Source of the DNA: Bacteroidota bacterium
GTDB taxonomy: Bacteria; Bacteroidota; Bacteroidia; Flavobacteriales; Flavobacteriaceae
Assembly: GCA_021793135.1 (NCBI GenBank)
Contig: JAJYTI010000154.1
Coordinates: forward strand, 1 to 5,093
Direction: 5' to 3'
DNA length: 5,093 bases
Made by a program: the position numbers and the translations under genes. Positions 1 through 5,093 of this stretch are shown here, one piece after another. The stretch's first letter is position 1. Every line of letters begins with the position of its first letter. Under the pieces are notes generated by a model. The model did no database searches and was not told where the DNA came from. It worked only from the letters and a program-made list of their open reading frames with translations.

Positions 1-770
1 TAGGAGGAATTTGTTTAGGACTACCAGGATTTCTAGGTGTTTCAGGCAATATGTTTAACCCTTATTGGTATTTATTTGCCATGTTCACGTACTTATTATT
101 GGGAATAGGTCATGTAAATTTATTACACAAATATTTTAATGACTCTTCCGTAAGCCAAGGATATATGATATTTTTTGAGAGTTTAGTATCCATTACCTGT
201 ATGATGCTTGGCGGGTATTTATTCCATTTATTATTTAACTGGGTAAGTCCTTATAAAGGATATAGTGTAATGGCAGCAACCTCAATTTCTATTTTTATAG
301 TCCCTCTATGCTTCTACTATACTTATTTACAATTTATCAATATTCCATTTGATATTTATAAAACTTGGCAACCACCAAGAGGTGCGGAAGCTGTCGATTT
401 TGAGAAAGTAAAATTCGATCATCTACTTGTTTTAAACTTAGAACTTACTAAAACCATAGAAGATGGAAAACAAAGTAGTATCAATGCCAAAGCACCCTCT
501 AACGGAGTATCATTTGGACAATGGTTTTATAGAGCTATCGATGATTATAATTACAAATACCCTAATAGCACTATACATCTATCTGATACTAAAGGTGAGG
601 ACTATTCTTGGATTTTTTATACAAAGAAGTCTTTATTCCACTTTAGGAAATATATAGACTTTGACAAAACTATACTTGAAAATAATATTACCGACCACAC
701 CACTATCATCTGCAAAAGAGTAATTCTAAACGAGGAAGTAGTGGAAACGTCAAAAACAAATTTAATATAA
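1..770 (+). CDS. tssN: TssN, T6SS-iii membrane protein (5' end cut by window edge)
   Basis: Likely TssN, an inner-membrane component found only in Bacteroidota T6SS-iii, where TssN, O, P, Q and R are thought to replace the TssJLM envelope complex. The frame is open to the left edge (first full codon at base 3), and the codons before the ATG at 51 encode a hydrophobic Gly-rich stretch (GGICLGLPGFLGVSGN) that joins smoothly to the next segment, so the gene is judged 5'-truncated rather than starting at 51. Counting from the Met at 51, hydrophobic helices lie at about 5-25, 40-64 and 74-97, followed by a soluble, probably cytoplasmic domain at about 100-239. That domain carries KAPS..VSFGQWFYRAIDDYN (147-167), WIFY (187-190), YIDFDKTILENNI (201-213) and IICKRV (219-224), which I recognise from memory as the TssN pattern. 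The stop is 9 bases before tssK, which supports an operon. The assignment rests on motif memory plus context, not on a search. Confidence 0.83.
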   Translation, partial: GGICLGLPGFLGVSGNMFNPYWYLFAMFTYLLLGIGHVNLLHKYFNDSSVSQGYMIFFESLVSITCMMLGGYLFHLLFNWVSPYKGYSVMAATSISIFIVPLCFYYTYLQFINIPFDIYKTWQPPRGAEAVDFEKVKFDHLLVLNLELTKTIEDGKQSSINAKAPSNGVSFGQWFYRAIDDYNYKYPNSTIHLSDTKGEDYSWIFYTKKSLFHFRKYIDFDKTILENNITDHTTIICKRVILNEEVVETSKTNLI

Positions 771-779
771 CAGATTGCT

Positions 780-1928
780 ATGATACAGCCTATAAAAAAC
801 TTTGCAGTAAACTGGACTGACGGAATGAAAATTTCGGAAAAACATTTTGTCTCGCATGATAACTTCATACTTGATACCATCAGGGATGCTAATTCGTTGC
901 AATTAAACAATTATAACTACGGATTACTCCCTATAGGACACAGAAGCTTTATAGAAGATTCTTATTTTGATGTATTCAAAACTGCTACAAATGATGTCCA
1001 AATAAACATAAAACACTGTAGAGCTTTGACTGCAGCTGGTTACAGAATAGAGTTAACCAATTTTAAAACAAACATTAAATCTATAACCAAAGCAGAAGAA
1101 GACACAGAAAATATAGAGAGCGAAAACTACTATGTAATTGTTTCGGTTAACCCGTTTAAACGTGTCCCTTTTGGAGATATAGATGCCGAAGAAACTCCTC
1201 CTAGACATCCATATACACAAGCTAACTATAACATTCAGCTATTATCCGAGACTAATTTAAAAAATGGTGAAACTGGAGGTAATTATTTAATTATTGGAAA
1301 AATAATTAAAGAGAAGGACACAATTACAGTAGATGAAAATTTTATTCCTCCTTGTACTAGTCTACATAGTCATCCAACCTTAATTGCTTATTACAATAAA
1401 TTCGCACAATTAATGGGTGACATACAGCAGTATACTCTTAAAATAATACAGAAAGTAGCACAAAATAAACAAGGCTCAAGCCTAGCTGTAAATATTAGTA
1501 ATCTATGTAGTATTTTATCAAACCACTTTACTAATATATACTTCACATACAGAAACATGATACCAGAGCAATCCCCTATTTATTTAGTGGAAGTATTCTC
1601 TAGTATGGCACTTAAAATTTATCAAAAAACACAAACCTTAGCCACAGAAGAGTTAGAAGAAGTATTAAATTATACATATGAGTGGAGCAATATCACTCCT
1701 ACCACATTATTAAATGAACTTTCTGCGGTCTCTGAAATCAATTATAACCATAACAATTGTCATAAGGAGTTACAAAGAATAAATCAACTCTTACATAGCC
1801 TAGAAATTATATTCAATAAGCTTAGTAGTTTAGATTATATAGGCGAACGCAAAGAGAATATTATTGTTAATGAAAAAGATATTACTCCTCAACCTAAAGT
1901 AAAAAGAGGTTGGAGTCTTCTAGATTAA
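780..1928 (+). CDS. tssK: TssK, T6SS baseplate/adaptor subunit
   Basis: TssK is the cytoplasmic trimeric T6SS subunit that attaches the baseplate wedges (TssEFG) to the membrane complex. The N-terminus has the family signature: VNWTDGMKISEKHF at residues 10-23 corresponds to the usual W-x-x-G-M-x-(I/L)-x-x-x-H-F, followed by NYNYGLLPI (44-52), where the family has a Gly-Leu turn. FIPPCTSL (188-195) matches the conserved 'iPPC' segment that precedes the long helical region (about 197-350). At 382 residues it is shorter than the roughly 445 of proteobacterial TssK. The C-terminal part, which in other systems contacts TssL/TssM, has few landmarks I can recognise; in T6SS-iii the partner must be different because TssL/TssM are absent, and TssN is an inferred candidate. 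The gene starts 9 bases after tssN and ends 18 bases before the longest tssB frame, so all appear co-transcribed. No Shine-Dalgarno is visible, as is usual for Bacteroidota. Confidence 0.88.
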   Translation: MIQPIKNFAVNWTDGMKISEKHFVSHDNFILDTIRDANSLQLNNYNYGLLPIGHRSFIEDSYFDVFKTATNDVQINIKHCRALTAAGYRIELTNFKTNIKSITKAEEDTENIESENYYVIVSVNPFKRVPFGDIDAEETPPRHPYTQANYNIQLLSETNLKNGETGGNYLIIGKIIKEKDTITVDENFIPPCTSLHSHPTLIAYYNKFAQLMGDIQQYTLKIIQKVAQNKQGSSLAVNISNLCSILSNHFTNIYFTYRNMIPEQSPIYLVEVFSSMALKIYQKTQTLATEELEEVLNYTYEWSNITPTTLLNELSAVSEINYNHNNCHKELQRINQLLHSLEIIFNKLSSLDYIGERKENIIVNEKDITPQPKVKRGWSLLD

Positions 1929-1946
1929 CAAAGAACCTTAGAAAAT

Positions 1947-2528
1947 ATGTTCAGCTTTAAAAAACTAGTTCATTCTATTAAGAGCAAAATTCTAGCTAAG
2001 GCAGATAAGAATTCAGAGAAAAATGATATTAAAAAAAATAAAATAAATGTTCAATCCCAAAATCAAAATGCTATGTCAATGTATAACTACGGAGTTGGTG
2101 GTAATGAAAAGAAAGTAGATGCCAACGAAGCAATTCAAGAAATTCAGAATAACAAAACTTTATTAGCGAGTAAACTCACAACCGATGAGCCTTTAAACCC
2201 TGAAATTGTTACAGGATTAAAGACAATAGAAGATGTATTTAAACATTATAAGCCATCTGTATCGGTAGATCATGAAACCGCTGAAGGAGAAACGGTAAAA
2301 GAAGATTTCTCTTTTAATCATTTAGGTGACTTTACTCCTAAAAACTTAGTAGAAAATTCTGATTTCCTAAAGAATCTAAATTTAGAACAAGAACAGTACA
2401 ACAATATTATTCGTCAATTACGAAATAATAAAGTGTTGAAGAATATGCTTGCGGACCCAGAATCTAAAGCAGCCTTTATAGAAGTGCTAAAAAGCGTAGC
2501 CGCAGAATTAGAAAATAATAAAAAATAA
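1947..2528 (+). CDS. tssB: TssB, small contractile sheath subunit, with possible N-terminal extension
   Basis: TssB pairs with TssC to build the contractile sheath around the Hcp tube. The core shows the pattern of Bacteroidota TssB: MSMYNYGVGGNEKKVDANEA (43-62), LNPEIVTGLKTIEDVF (83-98), FSFNHLGDFTP (121-131), where canonical TssB has 'f.sl.DF.P', and a helical C-terminus (144-190) with QLRNNKVLKNML. The next gene is tssC, the normal order. The start is uncertain. The long frame begins at 1947 and adds 42 Lys-rich residues (MFSFKKLVHSIKSKILAKAD and onward) before the MSMYNYG segment that, as I recall the family, normally begins the protein; ATG at 2073 or 2079 would give 151 or 149 residues. 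I kept the long start because it leaves an ordinary 18-base gap to tssK, whereas 2073 would leave 144 bases of open frame untranslated. The family call is secure; the N-terminus is not. Confidence 0.87.
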   Translation: MFSFKKLVHSIKSKILAKADKNSEKNDIKKNKINVQSQNQNAMSMYNYGVGGNEKKVDANEAIQEIQNNKTLLASKLTTDEPLNPEIVTGLKTIEDVFKHYKPSVSVDHETAEGETVKEDFSFNHLGDFTPKNLVENSDFLKNLNLEQEQYNNIIRQLRNNKVLKNMLADPESKAAFIEVLKSVAAELENNKK

Positions 2529-2555
2529 TAGTTAATCCATAAAAATTCTAACTAT
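2528..2555 (+). other. Weak inverted repeat over the tssC start codon
   Basis: In the 25-base gap between tssB and tssC, ATAGTTA (2528-2534) is the exact reverse complement of TAACTAT (2549-2555), separated by 14 bases. The right arm covers the first two bases of the tssC ATG. If it forms in mRNA it could modulate tssC initiation relative to tssB. Only one of the seven pairs is G-C, so it would be weak and may be chance in such AT-rich DNA. Confidence 0.25.
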
Positions 2556-3900
2556 GTCAAAAGAAAAAGCTGCTGCTACAGCGAAAACGCAGCAACTATC
2601 AAAAGAACATAAGCCAATTGATGTATTGGCTAAATTAGGCGGATTCAGTTTTGTAGAATCTGTTGTAGACGGTATTGCCAATATGAACTCAGAAAGAAAA
2701 GCAAGAAAGCAAATCTTTTTGACAGATGGCAATAAAAGTAACGAACGCGAAGAGCTACTAAAGAAAATAAACCTTTGGGTAAATTTATTAGAAGCAAACG
2801 ATTCTCCAAGTGATATGGTAGAATCTTGCAAAGATAAAGCAAGCTCTGCTGCAAAGACACTAAAGAAAAATTTAAAGAATACATTGGAACAAACTAGAGA
2901 ACTAGAAACCTCTTACAGAACTGTAGCGCAATTCTATAAGAATACCGAGCTAGACAAAGTAAATAATGTACATATTATAAACGCTTCATTAGATCAAGTA
3001 CGCGATCTAGACAATCCTGCTTTTATAGATCATATTGCAAGTGAGTTTAAACAATACTATGACCGTTTAGACTTACGCGAAAACTACTCTATATTTGCTA
3101 TACCTGGATATTTAGGCTCTAATAAAGTAGTTGAAAAATGGGCTAAAATATGTAATGAAAATAAGGTAATGCTGATTACAGACTTTGCCGATCTAGACAA
3201 ACCGGATGATGTATTAGATTTATTTGACAGTGCAAACCTAACCGGAGGGGAACTACATAGAAGTAATGTTATTATGACATGTAATTGGATTGTAGGTAGA
3301 GGAAAAGCAGACGAAGTGGGCGAAGAAGATAATGTATATATTCCTCCTTCTACTTCATTAGCTGGTAAAATGCATAAAACTCAAATCTCGCAAGTTTCTG
3401 CAGGAAAAAAACACGGTAACATTAACGAAGTAGATGCTGTAAAATTTGAACTAAAAAAGAGTGAAATCTCTCAATTAGAGAAAATGGGACTTGTTCCTAT
3501 GGTAAACGAGTTTGGTCAAATTATGGCTTTCTCTGCAAAAACACTATTTACTGGAGATAACATAGGTCTACAAACCTACTCTGTAGTAAGAGTTTTTGAT
3601 TATGTTACAAAGGTATTATTAGACTTCTTAAATAGAAGAGCCTTTGAAAACTGGACAGCCAAAAGTGAAGATGATTTAAGACGACAAATTGTACGATTCT
3701 TAGACAGTATAAAAGGGCCTGACAATCTGATTGAAAACTTTAAAATAGTTCGTTTTGAGCAAGATCGTCAACAAAAGGATAGAGTTTGGTTAGACATACG
3801 TCTTACCCCTTATTTCCCTGCAAAATCTTTTGTTATAAAACTAGATGGTCATAAAGGTGATGACGGTAACGAGTGGGAATCGGAATATGCTCAGGAGTAA
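2554..3900 (+). CDS. tssC: TssC, large contractile sheath subunit
   Basis: TssC is the large subunit of the cytoplasmic T6SS sheath; TssB/TssC heterodimers polymerise around the Hcp tube and contract to fire it, and ClpV then disassembles them. The protein is 448 residues, in the range of the Bacteroidota TssC family. After a polar Ala/Lys-rich N-terminus (1-20) and a helical region (about 60-128), the conserved body follows: YSIFAIPGYLGSNKVVEKWA (178-197), NWIVGRGKADE (244-254), YIPPSTSLAGKM (262-273), MGLVPMVNEFGQIMAF (311-326), GLQTYSVVRVFDYV (338-351), FLNRRAFENW (358-367) and VWLDIRLTPYFPAKSFVIKL (411-430). The last two regions correspond to the conserved C-terminal core of the sheath, where neighbouring subunits interlock. 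It begins 25 bases after tssB and is followed by a strong terminator, so it is probably the last gene of its operon. No frameshift or missing segment is seen. Confidence 0.92.
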   Translation: MSKEKAAATAKTQQLSKEHKPIDVLAKLGGFSFVESVVDGIANMNSERKARKQIFLTDGNKSNEREELLKKINLWVNLLEANDSPSDMVESCKDKASSAAKTLKKNLKNTLEQTRELETSYRTVAQFYKNTELDKVNNVHIINASLDQVRDLDNPAFIDHIASEFKQYYDRLDLRENYSIFAIPGYLGSNKVVEKWAKICNENKVMLITDFADLDKPDDVLDLFDSANLTGGELHRSNVIMTCNWIVGRGKADEVGEEDNVYIPPSTSLAGKMHKTQISQVSAGKKHGNINEVDAVKFELKKSEISQLEKMGLVPMVNEFGQIMAFSAKTLFTGDNIGLQTYSVVRVFDYVTKVLLDFLNRRAFENWTAKSEDDLRRQIVRFLDSIKGPDNLIENFKIVRFEQDRQQKDRVWLDIRLTPYFPAKSFVIKLDGHKGDDGNEWESEYAQE

Positions 3901-3932
3901 TGCCCGAGGCATACCCATCAAGAAACTCTCTT

Positions 3933-3991
3933 TAAACAAAAACAGGAATCTAGAATAAACTTTCTCCATGATTCCTGTTTTGTTTATTTTT
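3933..3991 (+). terminator. Rho-independent terminator after tssC
   Basis: AAAACAGGAATC (3939-3950) pairs perfectly with GATTCCTGTTTT (3970-3981), a 12-bp stem with a 19-base loop. With one bulged A the stem continues for five more pairs (TAAAC at 3933-3937 with GTTTA at 3982-3986), and five T residues follow (3987-3991). It lies about 30 bases after the tssC stop and marks the end of the tssN-K-B-C transcript. A strong call from the sequence alone. Confidence 0.85.
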
Positions 3992-3997
3992 GACTAC

Positions 3998-4005
3998 TAA
4001 TTTTA
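3998..4005 (+). promoter_or_regulatory. Possible -7 element for the lipoprotein gene
   Basis: TAATTTTA matches seven of eight positions of the Bacteroidota -7 consensus TAnnTTTG and lies 18 bases before the TTG start at 4024. No good TTTG -33 element is found at the usual 19-21 base spacing; that position falls in the right arm of the tssC terminator. An alternative, TTTG at 3979-3982 with TAAATTAA at 4004-4011, has good spacing (21 bases) but a poor -7. A promoter is expected here if the upstream terminator is efficient, but neither candidate is strong. Confidence 0.3.
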
Positions 4006-4023
4006 AATTAAACACGGGGAGTT

Positions 4024-4500
4024 TTGAAAAAAATATTAACTAAATGTATTCTTATTATTGGTATTTTTCAAGCTTGTACTAGCAATACCAAAAAAACAAA
4101 TAACCATACAATAGACAAAGCCAATAGAACATACGATCTATTTGCAGAGCCCGATGAAATTAATGATACTCAACAAAGTTTATCTTTAGAAGAAGCTATA
4201 CACTTTAGCGAAGAGGTAATTGTTGTAAACCATATAGAAGAAATCGAAAGTTCGACTGAAAGAACAGGAAACGCATTCTACCTATATAGAATCAATAGTG
4301 GCGTAAGTAAAAAAACAGAAGAAGATTCTGAGATAAACTTTCCTTTACTTTTCCTGTCTGAACAAAAACTACTTCATAGTAATGCGCTAAAAGATTCTAC
4401 ATATATATTCTTAACTCCTCTCGAAGAATACGACATGTTAAAATCACATTCAATTATCAAATACAAATGGACAGAAAACGCTCCGTTGATAAGCTTTTAG
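4024..4500 (+). CDS. Predicted small lipoprotein of unknown function in the T6SS locus
   Basis: I do not recognise this family. The 158-residue product starts with a typical lipoprotein signal: Lys-rich n-region (KKILTK), hydrophobic core (residues 8-15) and lipobox FQAC with Cys at 18, so a mature protein lipidated at Cys18 is expected. No acidic cluster follows the Cys (TSNTKKTNN), so the usual Flavobacteriia surface-export signal is absent and the protein probably faces the periplasm. The mature part has a polar linker (19-50), then a small domain with LSLEEAIHFSEEVIVVNHIE (53-72), NAFYLYRI (83-90), INFPLLFL (104-111) and STYIFLTPLEEY (125-136), whose hydrophobic alternation suggests beta strands. 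The start must be the TTG: a stop (4009-4011) lies five codons upstream and no ATG or GTG falls between. GGGGAG at 4016-4021 is Shine-Dalgarno-like but only 2 bases from the TTG. T6SS-iii includes a lipoprotein, TssQ, so this could be TssQ or an accessory or immunity lipoprotein; the sequence does not decide. Confidence 0.72.
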   Translation: MKKILTKCILIIGIFQACTSNTKKTNNHTIDKANRTYDLFAEPDEINDTQQSLSLEEAIHFSEEVIVVNHIEEIESSTERTGNAFYLYRINSGVSKKTEEDSEINFPLLFLSEQKLLHSNALKDSTYIFLTPLEEYDMLKSHSIIKYKWTENAPLISF

Positions 4501-4518
4501 CAGAAAAAATAACTTTAC

Positions 4519-4542
4519 TATAGTAGAACTACTATACTTTTT
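4519..4542 (+). terminator. Weak hairpin with T-run after the lipoprotein gene
   Basis: TATAGTAG (4519-4526) and CTACTATA (4529-4536) form a perfect 8-bp inverted repeat with only AA between, in practice a 7-bp stem with a four-base loop, followed by C and five T (4538-4542). It begins 19 bases after the lipoprotein stop. The form is that of an intrinsic terminator, but the stem has just two G-C pairs among eight (one is lost if the loop opens), so it may be inefficient. Because it is a near-perfect palindrome about 25 bases upstream of the hcp -33 element, a dimeric regulator's operator is an alternative reading. Confidence 0.45.
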
Positions 4543-4560
4543 AAAAAAATCATTTATGAG

Positions 4561-4592
4561 TTTGGATTCTCGTTTATAGCCTATTATATTTA
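4561..4592 (+). promoter_or_regulatory. Bacteroidota-type sigma promoter for hcp/tssD
   Basis: TTTG (4561-4564) followed after exactly 20 bases by TATATTTA (4585-4592) matches the Bacteroidota primary sigma consensus TTTG-N19-21-TAnnTTTG at all but the last base. Transcription would start near 4598-4600, giving an A/T-rich leader of about 24 bases before the hcp ATG at 4623, with no Shine-Dalgarno, as is usual in this phylum. Its placement between a terminator-like hairpin and hcp supports a separate transcription unit. Confidence 0.65.
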
Positions 4593-4622
4593 TCATAGTA
4601 TTAACCAATAAATATTTTTGAA

Positions 4623-5030
4623 ATGGCTAAAAATAACTCAAGAGCCGTATTGAAATTCAACGGCGGGGAAGCTCAAAAGGTTTTAAAATTAAATTACAAT
4701 GTAGATCGTGCTGTAGATGTTTCTGGACGTGTAGCCTCCGATCCATCTAATGCTCTTATTAAAATCACTGTAGAAGCTACAGAAAAATCAGATATTTTAG
4801 AGAGCTTATTAAATGGTAAATACAAACCTACAGTTGGAGAAGTGACTTTCAATAAGTCGCATGAAGAAGGTAAAATGATTACTTTAAACTGGGAAAATGG
4901 ATATGTTATTCAACACGAAGTAGACTTTGATGCTATTGGTACAAATAGTATGCATATTAGCTTTATTGTGAGTGCAGAAAACATTACATACGGAACTGGT
5001 GTTTATGAGGGTCTATGGCCAAATTCATAA
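4623..5030 (+). CDS. tssD: Hcp/TssD, T6SS inner tube protein
   Basis: Hcp (TssD) forms hexameric rings that stack into the tube expelled by sheath contraction; it is both a structural part and a secreted product, and can carry effectors in its lumen. The 135-residue product has no signal peptide and is predominantly beta, as expected for the Hcp barrel. It follows the Bacteroidota Hcp pattern: an opening strand RAVLKFNG (7-14), VLKLNYNVDRAVDVSGRVAS (20-39) corresponding to the 'y...r.vD..GrP.s' region, IKITVEAT (46-53), a short helix (56-64), GEVTFNKSHEEGKMITLNWENGYV (72-95) and the closing strands of the barrel, MHISFIVSAENITYG (110-124). A short C-terminal tail with Trp132 (TGVYEGLWPNS) follows. 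The gene has its own candidate promoter upstream and a strong terminator downstream, consistent with high-level expression. Placement downstream of tssB-tssC supports the call. No in-frame alternative start looks better than the ATG at 4623. Confidence 0.9.
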   Translation: MAKNNSRAVLKFNGGEAQKVLKLNYNVDRAVDVSGRVASDPSNALIKITVEATEKSDILESLLNGKYKPTVGEVTFNKSHEEGKMITLNWENGYVIQHEVDFDAIGTNSMHISFIVSAENITYGTGVYEGLWPNS

Positions 5031-5053
5031 TAAACTAACTCAACCATCTATTC

Positions 5054-5090
5054 AAAACCGGTATATAGATATCTATGTACCGGTTTTTTT
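5054..5090 (+). terminator. Strong rho-independent terminator after hcp/tssD
   Basis: AAAACCGGTATATAGAT (5054-5070) folds back on ATCTATGTACCGGTTTT (5071-5087) over 17 pairs with a single T-G wobble (5064/5077); in practice the innermost pairs open to form the loop. It includes a CCGG block and runs into further T residues (eight T in all, 5084-5091 minus the last). It starts 24 bases after the hcp stop and closes the hcp transcription unit. Confidence 0.9.
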
Positions 5091-5093
5091 ATT

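Noticed and set aside
1..50. TAGGAGG at the very start as a Shine-Dalgarno for a start at ATG 51
   Set aside because: It is about 43 bases from the ATG, far too distant, and the frame is open and protein-like through it, so tssN most likely begins upstream of the window.
463..657. Second + strand frame of 64 codons inside tssN, hydrophobic in its middle
   Set aside because: It is out of frame within the conserved soluble domain of tssN; its hydrophobic look follows from AT-rich codons read in another frame.
617..910. Minus-strand open frame of 97 codons across the tssN/tssK junction
   Set aside because: It overlaps two well-supported + strand genes, resembles no family I know, and has no promoter or context of its own.
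2532..2884. Two minus-strand frames opposite the start of tssC
   Set aside because: They lie antisense to the tssC N-terminal coding region and show low-complexity Ser/Leu/Phe-rich translations typical of antisense reading of Lys/Glu-rich genes.
3900..3935. Eleven-codon frame (MPEAYPSRNSL) whose ATG overlaps the tssC stop (TAATG)
   Set aside because: Too short to support as a gene, and it ends at the base of the tssC terminator; translational coupling is possible but nothing else supports it.
4589..4620. Second promoter-like match, TTTA-N20-TATTTTTG, with a perfect -7 element just before hcp
   Set aside because: Transcription would start at about 4627, inside the hcp coding region, so it could not make full-length hcp mRNA; the sequence is better explained as the A/T-rich leader.
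1..5093. tRNA, rRNA, CRISPR array, insertion sequence or long direct repeats
   Set aside because: None is seen; the window is almost fully occupied by T6SS genes and short intergenic gaps, with only the small inverted repeats listed.

Overview
The window is AT-rich, with short A/T-rich gaps between genes, no convincing Shine-Dalgarno sequences, and a promoter of the Bacteroidota type (TTTG, then about 20 bases, then TAnnTTTG). Together with protein families typical of Bacteroidota, this points to a member of the Flavobacteriia or a close relative. All genes lie on the + strand. The species cannot be named from the sequence.

The window is part of a type VI secretion system (T6SS) locus of the Bacteroidota subtype (T6SS-iii). 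From left to right: the 3' part of tssN, a membrane protein specific to this subtype (cut by the left edge); tssK, a baseplate/adaptor subunit; tssB and tssC, the small and large subunits of the contractile sheath; a strong hairpin terminator at about 3933-3991; a small predicted lipoprotein of unknown function that starts with TTG; a weak terminator-like hairpin; a good Bacteroidota-type promoter at 4561-4592; hcp/tssD, the inner tube protein; and a strong terminator at 5054-5090.

The first four genes are 9-25 bases apart and look like the end of one long operon that starts upstream of the window. The tube gene appears to have its own promoter and terminator, which would let this high-copy, secreted component be expressed independently of the rest of the machine. 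Working together, TssB/TssC form the sheath that contracts around the Hcp tube, TssK links the baseplate to the membrane anchor, and TssN is thought to belong to the envelope complex that replaces TssJLM in this subtype. Other expected parts (tssE, tssF, tssG, clpV/tssH, vgrG, tssO/P/R, effectors) are not in the window.

The points most worth a second look are the unrecognised lipoprotein between tssC and hcp, a basic 42-residue N-terminal extension on TssB that may or may not be translated, and the separate transcription unit of hcp. The core genes are recognisable T6SS-iii components, so no wholly new system is claimed.
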